10,076 nt of DNA from Methanobacteriota archaeon (GTDB lineage Archaea > Thermoplasmatota > Thermoplasmata > RBG-16-68-12), in contig VBLS01000068.1 of assembly GCA_005878635.1 (NCBI GenBank), forward strand, positions 1-10,076. Reading direction: 5' to 3'. Positions 1 through 6,136 of this stretch are shown here, in pieces; the stretch's first letter is position 1, and each line of letters starts with the position of its first letter. The notes beneath the pieces were generated by a model. That model worked only from the letters and a program-made list of their open reading frames with translations, searched no databases and had not been told where the DNA came from. Made by a program: the position numbers and the translations under genes.

Positions 1-309
1 TGTCGGATCACGCTCGGCCAGACCGGGAACGCCCGGATCCGTCGCGTGTACACCCGCTTGATCGGCGGCGAATGGGCGCGGGCCGACGGACAGGAGGACA
101 CAACGGAAACCTATCGGACCGAGGTCTCCGTGCCCATGGATCGGATCCGGGTCGGCGTGCCTTTCACCTTCGAGATCCCGATCCCCGCCGACGTCGCGTC
201 GAGCTACCGCGGGACATACTCATATTACAGCTACGTCCTCCATGTGGCCCTCGACATCGCTTGGGGCTTCGACATCGACGCACAAACGCCGATCGTGATC
301 GTTCGGTGA
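1..309 (+). CDS. Arrestin-like (Spo0M-type) domain protein, 3' fragment
   Basis: The frame is open from the first base of the window and ends with TGA at 307-309, so this is the last 102 residues of a longer protein. A GTG at 46 could serve as a start, but the reading continues upstream without a stop and the upstream residues look like part of the same beta-rich domain. The segment VPFTFEIPIPADV (residues 53-65) followed by a Tyr-rich stretch and VLHVALDIAWGFDIDAQ (79-95) resembles the strands of an arrestin N-domain, as in the Spo0M family, where a 'P-F-x-F-x-l-P' strand is followed by 'Y-x-l-x-v-x-l-d-i-x-W-g-x-D'. No signal peptide or membrane segment is visible in this part. In that family the fold acts as a protein-interaction scaffold; the partner here is unknown. 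The family call rests on pattern recognition, not on a catalytic motif. Confidence 0.6.
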   Translation, partial: CRITLGQTGNARIRRVYTRLIGGEWARADGQEDTTETYRTEVSVPMDRIRVGVPFTFEIPIPADVASSYRGTYSYYSYVLHVALDIAWGFDIDAQTPIVIVR

Positions 310-342
310 GGCCGCCGAGGGAATGGAGCCGCTTCCCACGAT

Positions 343-364
343 GTTAACCTTATTCAAGGTTGAC
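343..364 (+). promoter_or_regulatory. Palindromic candidate promoter/operator upstream of the pterin dehydratase gene
   Basis: The region holds AACCTT-ATTC-AAGGTT (346-361), a perfect 6+6 inverted repeat. It extends to nine pairs (343-351 with 356-364) if one G-T pairing is allowed. It is an AT-rich island in a GC-rich intergenic gap, and CCTTATTC in its middle is a plausible TATA element about 65 nt before the ATG at 418. A palindrome centred on a TATA box would suit a dimeric repressor. The same sequence could form an RNA hairpin after the upstream gene. No T-tract follows, so it is not a typical terminator. Confidence 0.4.
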
Positions 365-393
365 CAATAGCCGAACGCTTTTGCGGAGGGACG

Positions 394-411
394 GCCTCTC
401 GTCGGAGAGGC
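394..411 (+). promoter_or_regulatory. Perfect 7-bp hairpin covering the ribosome-binding site of the pterin dehydratase gene
   Basis: GCCTCTC (394-400), a GTCG loop (401-404) and GAGAGGC (405-411) form a perfect seven-pair, mostly GC stem with a four-base loop. The purine-rich GGAGAGG at 404-410, spaced seven bases from the ATG at 418, is the best Shine-Dalgarno match and lies mostly in the 3' arm. Only a GAGG at 412-415, two bases from the ATG and badly spaced, stays free. Folding would hide the ribosome-binding site. Whether this matters in the cell is not known. Confidence 0.4.
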
Positions 412-417
412 GAGGCG

Positions 418-702
418 ATGGCCCGACGAACCCTGCTGACGGAGGACGAGATTCAGGCCCGACTGGCCGAGATTCCCCAGTGGAAACGGGACGGCAAGAC
501 GATCTCCCGCACGTGGAAGTTCCGCGACTTTCCGGAAGCCCTCGCCTTCATCAACAAGGTCGGCGCCCTCGCGGAATCGATGAACCACCATCCGGACATC
601 GACAATTCCTGGGCGACGGTCCGCCTCGTGCTCACGACGCATGACAAGGGCGGCCTCACGAACCTCGATTTCGAGCTCGCCAAGAAGATCGATGCCCGCT
701 AG
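418..702 (+). CDS. phhB: Pterin-4a-carbinolamine dehydratase (PCD/DCoH family)
   Basis: This 94-residue protein has the full length of the family, which dehydrates 4a-hydroxytetrahydropterin so that the cofactor of aromatic amino-acid hydroxylases can be recycled. The signature is complete: E53-SMN-H57-H58-P59, then W65, TTHDKGGLT (73-81) with H75, and D84 in the closing DFELAKKID helix. The paired histidines and the later histidine form the pterin site in characterised members. The ATG at 418 gives the expected N-terminus (LTEDEIQARLAEIPQW). It sits alone on this strand, 108 nt after the arrestin-like gene, with its own candidate promoter and a hairpin over its ribosome-binding site. Its stop codon overlaps the stop of the convergent DoxX gene. 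No aromatic hydroxylase is seen nearby, so its partner is unknown; some archaeal members have been linked to other pterin roles. The family call is firm and the pathway is inferred. Confidence 0.95.
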   Translation: MARRTLLTEDEIQARLAEIPQWKRDGKTISRTWKFRDFPEALAFINKVGALAESMNHHPDIDNSWATVRLVLTTHDKGGLTNLDFELAKKIDAR

Positions 703-1097
703 GCGAGGCCGAGGAGCCGGTCGAGGGAGAAGGCGCCGGGCCCCAGCAGAGCGAGGACCAAGGCGAGGGCCGCGTACCCCAGGTCGAGCTCGTATCCGAG
801 GATGAACTTCTTTTGCAACTTCACCTTCGAGAAGACGGTCGTCGCGAGCATCTCGAGGACGAAAAGGATCGCCACGATTTGGGTGAGGAGGCCCAGGATG
901 AGCGCGATGCCGCCGAAGAACTCTAGGAGGGAGAAGAGCGCCGCGAAGGCTGCCCCGCCGGGCCACCCGGTCCCCTTCACCCAGCCGATCGTCTTCTGGA
1001 TGTCCTTCACTTTGGGCCAACCGTGTGCGAGGAAGATGGCGCCGAGCGCGAGGCGGCCCACGAGTCCCGCGAGATCGTTCCAGACTGGGAAAGCCAT
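699..1097 (-). CDS. DoxX family membrane protein
   Basis: This 132-residue protein has the usual length and four hydrophobic segments of DoxX proteins (about residues 10-28, 49-71, 73-90 and 104-120). Family hallmarks are visible: R15-LALGAIFLAHGWPKV near the N-terminus, LEFFGGIALILGLLT (59-72), and the closing GYELDLGYAALAL...GPGAFSLDRLL region. DoxX relatives are integral membrane proteins associated with quinone-linked or redox-stress functions. The specific activity is not established for most of them and cannot be read here. The ATG at 1095-1097 is the only good start. The gene follows the iron-sulfur oxidoreductase on the same strand after a 72-nt gap. That gap contains a weak AT-rich stretch (around 1133-1146) that might be a separate promoter, so it may be the last gene of the operon or its own unit. 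Confidence 0.9.
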   Translation of the reverse strand: MAFPVWNDLAGLVGRLALGAIFLAHGWPKVKDIQKTIGWVKGTGWPGGAAFAALFSLLEFFGGIALILGLLTQIVAILFVLEMLATTVFSKVKLQKKFILGYELDLGYAALALVLALLGPGAFSLDRLLGLA

Positions 1098-1169
1098 TCC
1101 ACTACCCGCTCCGAATACCGGCGTCCGCGGTAGAAGAATCTTTCAGACCGCCCGGTTACCTCGTGTGAT

Positions 1170-3155
1170 TCAGAGGGACCGTTCGAGGAGCTCCGCGATG
1201 TCGTAGCGCCGGATGTCTTCGCGGTTCTTCGTTTTCGCGGCGTCGTCGAGCATGATCAAGCAATACGGACAGGCCGTCGCGACCGCGTTCGCGTTCGTCT
1301 CCTCGATGTGGCTGAGCCGCCGATGGTTGACCTTTTCGCCGATCCGCTCTTCCATCCACATGCGACCGCCTCCCGCGCCGCAGCAGAACCCGCGGTCGCG
1401 GCACTTTTCCATCTCGACCACGCGGACGCCCGGGATCCGATAGAGCACGTCCCGCGGCTCGTCGAAGATTCCGTTGTACCGCCCCAGGTAGCAGGCGTCG
1501 TGGTACGTGAGGAACTGCAGGACGTCCTTCGTCGGAGCGAGGCGGCCGGCGTCGATGAGCTCCCGCAAGAACTGGGAATGGTGGACGACGTCGTACTGCC
1601 CGCCGAAGTCGGGATATTCATTTTTCAGCGTGTTGAAGCAGTGGGGACACGTCGCGACGATCCGCGTCACCCGATACCGGTTGAGGGTCTCCACGTTGCC
1701 CCTGATCATCGTCTGGGCCAGGTATTCGTTGCCGAGGCGCCGCGGCGGATCGCCGGTGCACTTCTCCTCCGGCCCCAAGATGGCGAAGCGGACGCCAGCC
1801 TTTTGGAGGATCCGCGAGAACGCCTGCGCGACCTTCCGGTTGCGGTCGTCGAAGGAGGCCGCGCAGCCGACCCAGTAGAGGATCTCCACCGGCTCGCTCG
1901 ACGCCGAGGCCGTGGACATGAGGGGCACCCCGAGGCCCTCCGCCCATTTCCCGCGCTGGTCCCATCCGATGCCCCACGGGTTGAAGTTCTGCTCGATCTT
2001 CCGCATCGCCTCCATCGTCTCGGCCGGCATCTCCCCCTGGTTCAGGACCAAGTGCCGCCGCATCTCGATGATCTTCGGCACATGCTCGTTCATGACGGGG
2101 CATTCGTAGACGCACGCGTAGCACGTCGTACAGGCCCAGATCCCGTCCTTGGAGTGGACGGTCTGGAACATGTCCGGTTGCCCGTCCGTCTTCCCTCCGA
2201 GGATCGCGGCCCCTTGCTCATCCAAGGTGTCCCGCATGTTCGTGATGATCCGCATCGGATTCAGCGGCTTGCCGGTCGCATTGGCGGGACAGGCGTCCGT
2301 GCACCGTCCGCATTCCGTGCACGCGTACCCGTCGAGGAGCTGGCGCCAGGAGAGCTGCTCGACGCGGTTCACGCCGAACGTCGTGGTCTTCTCCAGATCG
2401 ACCTTCTTCAGGGCCCCCTTCGGCGTCAGGTCCATGAAGAACGTGTTCACGATCGCGAAGATGATGTGCATGTGCTTCGAGTGAGGCACGTACGCGAGGA
2501 ACGTGAACAGCAGGACCACATGGGTCCACCAGAGGACGTGCCACCACGTGGGGTCCGCGGGCACGATCGCGAGGCGGACCAGGGTCGACGAGATCGGCTT
2601 CCACGCCGGGAGGGCGGCCGTGCCCAAGGCGACGTCCGTCGCGTTGTAGAAGAGGAGCGAGGTCACGATTCCAAGGATGAATAGGAGGACGATCGTCGCG
2701 TCGAGCATCCCCTCGTGCATGAGTTTCTTCGGCCGGATCACGTAACGTCGGTAGAGGGCCATCCCGACCCCAATCGCGCCGAGGAAGGCGACGACCTCCT
2801 CCGCGAAGTAGAGCGGGCCGTTGAGGGAGAAACCCGCGATCGTCGGCGTCGGGACCTGCCATCCCGCCGCATACGCTTGGGCGGTGATCTCGACGACGCT
2901 CGCCCCGAGGATCACGAAGGCCCAGAAGATGAAGGAATGCAGGACGCCCGCGTACCACTCGCGGTCGACCTTGCGCTGAAAAATCCCGTAGACGATGAAA
3001 TTCTTGACGCGGGTGGGGATGTGATCCCACCGTCTCTCGCGGCCCTTAGCGAGGAAGAGGTATCGGATCCGAAGGTACAGCTTGCGGCCGAACACCGAGA
3101 GGCAGACGATGAGGAAAAGCGTCACCGCGTAGGTGTCGCCGGCGGTCAGGACCAT
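1170..3155 (-). CDS. Membrane-anchored HdrD-like Fe-S oxidoreductase, probable ETF:quinone oxidoreductase (FadF/EtfD/EMO type)
   Basis: This 661-residue protein fuses a haem-b membrane domain to an iron-sulfur module. Residues 1-235 hold about five or six hydrophobic segments of the NarI/HdrE type, with histidines in membrane context that could bind haem (H73, H206, H212, and H225/H228/H230). Two ferredoxin-like motifs follow: C279-x2-C-x2-C-x3-C289-P and C342-x2-C-x2-C-x3-C352-P. Two cysteine-rich (CCG) domains come next. The first is C431...KC466TGD...C503PHC506, where the usual CC pair is reduced to one Cys. The second is complete: C555...C591-C592-G...C629PYC632. This arrangement, including KCTGDPPRRLGNEYLAQ, matches the family that moves electrons from electron-transfer flavoprotein to menaquinone during fatty-acid oxidation. 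Heterodisulfide reductase DE and DsrMK are more distant relatives. It begins at ATG 3155, 31 nt after the preceding gene, in one cluster with TCA-cycle genes. No etfAB is visible in the window, so the electron donor is inferred. Confidence 0.88.
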   Translation of the reverse strand: MVLTAGDTYAVTLFLIVCLSVFGRKLYLRIRYLFLAKGRERRWDHIPTRVKNFIVYGIFQRKVDREWYAGVLHSFIFWAFVILGASVVEITAQAYAAGWQVPTPTIAGFSLNGPLYFAEEVVAFLGAIGVGMALYRRYVIRPKKLMHEGMLDATIVLLFILGIVTSLLFYNATDVALGTAALPAWKPISSTLVRLAIVPADPTWWHVLWWTHVVLLFTFLAYVPHSKHMHIIFAIVNTFFMDLTPKGALKKVDLEKTTTFGVNRVEQLSWRQLLDGYACTECGRCTDACPANATGKPLNPMRIITNMRDTLDEQGAAILGGKTDGQPDMFQTVHSKDGIWACTTCYACVYECPVMNEHVPKIIEMRRHLVLNQGEMPAETMEAMRKIEQNFNPWGIGWDQRGKWAEGLGVPLMSTASASSEPVEILYWVGCAASFDDRNRKVAQAFSRILQKAGVRFAILGPEEKCTGDPPRRLGNEYLAQTMIRGNVETLNRYRVTRIVATCPHCFNTLKNEYPDFGGQYDVVHHSQFLRELIDAGRLAPTKDVLQFLTYHDACYLGRYNGIFDEPRDVLYRIPGVRVVEMEKCRDRGFCCGAGGGRMWMEERIGEKVNHRRLSHIEETNANAVATACPYCLIMLDDAAKTKNREDIRRYDIAELLERSL

Positions 3156-3186
3156 ACGTCGGGGCTCGGAAGGCGCCGTCCCTTCA

Positions 3187-3612
3187 TCAACCCGCGGGTC
3201 GAGGCTTCTCGAAGGGGAGGACGATGCCTTCAGGGTCCTGCTCCCGGATGCGCTGGGTCATGCGAGCGATGTCCGATTCGGCGTAGATTTCGTCATACGC
3301 CTCGATCGGAAAAGTCCGGACCTTGGGATCCGGAGCGACGATGACGAGCACGATCTCCGGAGAGTGCTGTTCGAGGAACCGCGTGAGCCGATCGATCGAG
3401 GGTCGGGTCGCCGTCGGCACCGGCTCCACGAGAAAGAGGATGGGACCGCGATGCGCGACGATGGCGGGCGAAAACTTGGCGCGGCCCTTGGCCCCAGCGT
3501 GCACGCGGAAGTGGAGGGACCGATGCTCATGCGAGAGTCCTTGGCGCACCATCTCGCGGCACACCGCGGCCTCGAGGGCGCTCTTCGACTCGTGGCGTTC
3601 GCGGGCCGTCAC
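3187..3612 (-). CDS. Conserved-looking protein of unknown function, translationally coupled to isocitrate dehydrogenase
   Basis: I do not recognise this 141-residue protein with certainty. It is soluble and has no signal peptide or membrane segment. It begins with a charged helix (about 4-27), followed by HRSLHFRVHAG and KFSPAIVAHRGPILFLVEPV (46-65), where two predicted strands carry S48-P-A and E63. It then has an alternating strand/helix half ending in EIVLVIVAPDP (86-96). The order helix, P-containing strand, then strand ending in a Glu resembles the PD-(D/E)xK nuclease fold, but the Asp after Pro is Ala here and the Lys after Glu is missing, so any such domain would be degenerate. Its GTG start (3610-3612) overlaps the TGA of isocitrate dehydrogenase (3609-3611) as GTGA. 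The iron-sulfur oxidoreductase begins 31 nt after its stop. That coupling, and the composition shared with its neighbours, argue that it is a real gene and not a chance frame. Confidence 0.75.
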   Translation of the reverse strand: MTARERHESKSALEAAVCREMVRQGLSHEHRSLHFRVHAGAKGRAKFSPAIVAHRGPILFLVEPVPTATRPSIDRLTRFLEQHSPEIVLVIVAPDPKVRTFPIEAYDEIYAESDIARMTQRIREQDPEGIVLPFEKPRPAG

Positions 3613-4871
3613 GCTCCCGCACCGTGGATCGCATCGACGACGGCCTCGGCGAAAGCCGACGTGCCGACCTCCTTCGCGCCGGGCATCTGCCGTGCCAGAT
3701 CATAGGTGACGATCTTCGCCGCGACGACCTTCCGCACCGCGTCGCGAAGCCGCGTGGCCGCTTCCTTCCAACCGAGGTATTCCAGCATCATGACGCCCGC
3801 GAGCATTTCCGCGGCCGGATTCACCTTGTTCAGGCCGGCGTACTTCGGAGCGCTCCCGTGGACCGGCTCGAAGACGGCGTGGGCGTCCCCGATGTTCCCG
3901 CCCGCCGCGACTCCGAGGCCGCCGATCTGCGCCGCGGCCGCGTCGCTCAAGTAGTCGCCGTTCAGATTCGTCGTCGCGAGGACCTCGTATTCTTCCGGAC
4001 GCAGGAGGAGTTGCTGAAACATGTTGTCCGCGATGACGTCCTTGATGACCACCCGATCGGCCGGCGGCTTGCCGTCGTACTTGCGGAGGGCATCGTCCCA
4101 CGAGATCGTCCGATCTCCGAATTCTTGCTGGGCGACCTCGTATCCCCAGGCGCGGAACGCCCCTTCCGTGTACTTCATGATGTTCCCCTTGTGGACGAGC
4201 GTCACCGATTTTCGTCGGTTCTCGATCGCGTATCGGATCGCCTTGCGCACGAGGCGCTTCGAGCCGGTCTCGCTGATTGGCTTGACGCCGATCCCGCTGT
4301 CGGCCCGGACTCGGGTCTGGAATTCCTTCTCGAGGATCTCGATCATGCGCATCGCCTCGGCGGACCCTTTCTCCCATTCGATCCCGGCGTACACGTCTTC
4401 CGTCCCCTCGCGGAAGATCACGACGTCGACGCGCTCCGGGTGCGTCACCGGACTCGGCATCCCCGGGATCCAATAGACCGGTCGCACGTTCGCGTAAAGG
4501 TCGAGGGCCTTCCGGAGGGCGACGTTGAGGGAGCGAAATCCGCCGCCCACGGGCGTCGTCATGGGCCCTTTGAGCGCGACGACGTATTCTCGGATCGCGG
4601 CGAGGGTCGCCTCCGGGAGCAACTCGCCGTATTGAAACATCGCCTTCTCTCCGGCCGGGACGGGATACCACGCGATCGTCCGGCGACCGTGGAAGGCCGT
4701 TTCCACCGCGGCGTCGATCGCTTGGAGCGCGACCTGGACGACCTCCGGGCCGATCCCGTCGCCCTCGATCAGCGGGACGATCGGATCATCCGGGATGCGC
4801 AGGCCATCGGCCGCGATGAGGATCTTGTGCCCCCGTTTCGGAGGCCGCAAGACGAGGCGCTCCGACGGCAT
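3609..4871 (-). CDS. icd: Isocitrate dehydrogenase, NADP-dependent type
   Basis: This 420-residue enzyme oxidatively decarboxylates isocitrate to 2-oxoglutarate. It aligns by eye along its whole length with the E. coli homodimeric enzyme (416 residues). Substrate residues are present: S114, N116, R120, R130, R154, Y161 and K228. So are the metal-binding aspartates D282, D306 and D310. Cofactor choice can be read: K343-Y344 in HGSAPKYAG, plus Y390 and R394 in VTYDLARQM, are the NADP determinants of the E. coli enzyme, whereas NAD-type enzymes carry an acidic residue in place of the Lys. The ATG at 4871 lies only 9 nt after the citrate synthase stop. A Shine-Dalgarno GAGG overlaps that stop, so the two genes are almost certainly co-transcribed and coupled. 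Its own TGA overlaps the GTG start of the next gene. An isopropylmalate or homoisocitrate dehydrogenase is unlikely given these residues. Confidence 0.97.
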   Translation of the reverse strand: MPSERLVLRPPKRGHKILIAADGLRIPDDPIVPLIEGDGIGPEVVQVALQAIDAAVETAFHGRRTIAWYPVPAGEKAMFQYGELLPEATLAAIREYVVALKGPMTTPVGGGFRSLNVALRKALDLYANVRPVYWIPGMPSPVTHPERVDVVIFREGTEDVYAGIEWEKGSAEAMRMIEILEKEFQTRVRADSGIGVKPISETGSKRLVRKAIRYAIENRRKSVTLVHKGNIMKYTEGAFRAWGYEVAQQEFGDRTISWDDALRKYDGKPPADRVVIKDVIADNMFQQLLLRPEEYEVLATTNLNGDYLSDAAAAQIGGLGVAAGGNIGDAHAVFEPVHGSAPKYAGLNKVNPAAEMLAGVMMLEYLGWKEAATRLRDAVRKVVAAKIVTYDLARQMPGAKEVGTSAFAEAVVDAIHGAGA

Positions 4872-4880
4872 CGGGTCGCC

Positions 4881-6032
4881 TCAAGCCCGCTCGTCGAGGG
4901 GGACGTAGGCGAGGTCCTTCGGGCCGACGTACCAGTCCAGGGGCCGGAGGAGTCGGTTGTCCTCCCAATACTCCAGGACGTGGGCCGTCCAGCCGGGGGC
5001 CCGGGAGAGCGCGAAGACCGGGGTGAAGAGGTCGGTCGAGATCCCGAGGCGATGGAACACGAGCCCGGAGTAGAAGTCGACGTTCGGGAAGATCCGCTTC
5101 GACGCGAGTTCGCCGACGACGGTCTCCTCGATCGCCGTGGCGATCCGGAAGTACGTGTCGTCGCCTTTCGACTCCGCGAGCTGGCGGGCGTACTCCTTCA
5201 TGATGAGGGCCCGCGGGTCGTACGTCTTGTATACGCGGTGGCCGAAGCCGGGGACTTTCTCCTTGTTCCGGAGCTTGTTAACGATGAACTCCCGGGCGGC
5301 CTCCGGCCGACGGATCGTCTCCACGAGGCCGAGCGCGTCCTCGATTGCGCCGCCGTGGAGGGGCCCCTTGAGCGTCGCGATGGCGGCGACGATCGTACTG
5401 TGCAGGTCCGCCCGCGTCGAGGCGGCGACGGTCGCCCCGAAGGTGGAGGCGTTCATGCCGTGGTCGGCGTACAGGACCATGGCGACGTCCATCATGCGGG
5501 CCCACGTCGGGTCCGGCCGCTTCCCCGTGACCATCCGGACGAAGTCCTCCGCGTGGCCCAGCGTCGGGTCCGGTCGGAGGACGCGTTGCCCTTTCCGGAT
5601 CCGCTCGTAGGTGGCCACGATCGTCGCGAGTTGCGCGGTGATGCGGAGCGCCTTCCGCATGTTCGCGGCCTGGGTGGAATCATCCCGCTCCGGATCGAAG
5701 CCGCTCATGTACGACACGGCGGTCCGGAGGACGTCCATCGGCGGGGCGTGCTCGGGCATCGACCGAAGGAGTTTCAGGACGGACGGCGCAAGGGGTCGTG
5801 CGGCGGCGAGTTCCGCCCGCGCGCTTTCCAGCTCCGCGCGATTCGGAAGGCGGCCTTGGAGGAGGAGGAAGACGACCTCCTCGAAGGAGGAATGCCGCGC
5901 GAGGTCTCGGATGTCGTACCCGCGGTACAGGAGCCGTCCGCGCTCCCCGTCGATGAAACAGATCGACGTCTCCTTCACGTAGACGTCGTCGAGGCCTCGA
6001 TGGATCTCCGGGGCGTCCAGGGCCGCCTTCAC
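4881..6032 (-). CDS. gltA: Citrate synthase (small archaeal/Gram-positive type)
   Basis: The enzyme condenses acetyl-CoA with oxaloacetate to form citrate. Counting from the GTG at 6032, the protein has 383 residues, essentially the length of the Thermoplasma acidophilum enzyme. The catalytic residues are in place: H191 in DHGMNAST, H226 in GPLHGGA and D319 in FPNVDFYSG, with the VPGFGHRVYKTYDPRA block (260-275) for substrate binding. The start was chosen because GGAGGAG at 6037-6043 precedes GTG 6032 at ideal spacing, and because the resulting N-terminus (…EIHRGLDDV) matches the family. An in-frame GTG at 6065 would add 11 Arg-rich residues and has no such signal. It is followed after 9 nt by isocitrate dehydrogenase and is the first gene of the five-gene minus-strand cluster. 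Sequence alone does not exclude 2-methylcitrate synthase activity, but the neighbour supports the TCA role. Confidence 0.95.
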   Translation of the reverse strand: MKAALDAPEIHRGLDDVYVKETSICFIDGERGRLLYRGYDIRDLARHSSFEEVVFLLLQGRLPNRAELESARAELAAARPLAPSVLKLLRSMPEHAPPMDVLRTAVSYMSGFDPERDDSTQAANMRKALRITAQLATIVATYERIRKGQRVLRPDPTLGHAEDFVRMVTGKRPDPTWARMMDVAMVLYADHGMNASTFGATVAASTRADLHSTIVAAIATLKGPLHGGAIEDALGLVETIRRPEAAREFIVNKLRNKEKVPGFGHRVYKTYDPRALIMKEYARQLAESKGDDTYFRIATAIEETVVGELASKRIFPNVDFYSGLVFHRLGISTDLFTPVFALSRAPGWTAHVLEYWEDNRLLRPLDWYVGPKDLAYVPLDERA

Positions 6033-6036
6033 ACGT

Positions 6037-6043
6037 CTCCTCC
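6037..6043 (-). promoter_or_regulatory. Strong Shine-Dalgarno fixing the citrate synthase start
   Basis: On the minus strand this reads GGAGGAG, four bases before GTG 6032-6030 (six bases counting from the GGAGG core). It lies inside the longer open frame that begins at GTG 6065, so it argues for the shorter protein. It is one of the clearest ribosome-binding sites in the window. Confidence 0.75.
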
Positions 6044-6098
6044 GGACCGATTGAACATCATCCACCGCCGGTCTATGGCGGATACTAAGGTGGAACGA

Positions 6099-6106
6099 TT
6101 CTTAAA
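6099..6106 (-). promoter_or_regulatory. Candidate TATA box for the citrate synthase operon
   Basis: The minus strand reads TTTAAGAA within ACATTTAAGAATCG, the most AT-rich spot between the farnesyltransferase gene and citrate synthase. With archaeal spacing, transcription would begin near 6077, giving a leader of about 45 nt that carries the GGAGGAG ribosome-binding site. A similar TTAAGAA lies before the farnesyltransferase gene. Confidence 0.5.
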
Positions 6107-6136
6107 TGTCATGGTCACGGCTCCCATCTCCGGAAG

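Noticed and set aside
220..1020. A 266-codon minus-strand frame crossing the arrestin-like, pterin dehydratase and DoxX genes.
   Set aside because: It overlaps three real genes in other frames, including one on the same strand, and its translation is Arg/Pro-rich.
1098..1169. A terminator or separate promoter between the iron-sulfur oxidoreductase and DoxX genes.
   Set aside because: Only a weak AT-rich stretch (minus strand GAAAGATTCTTC) is present, with no T-tract or hairpin. The evidence is too thin for its own feature.
1308..2684. A 458-codon plus-strand frame opposite the iron-sulfur oxidoreductase.
   Set aside because: It mirrors the codon bias of the real minus-strand gene, has low-complexity charged content and no recognisable motif.
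3187..3612. Calling the unknown protein a restriction-type nuclease.
   Set aside because: The fold pattern is only suggestive, and the expected catalytic Asp and Lys are not present at the matching places.
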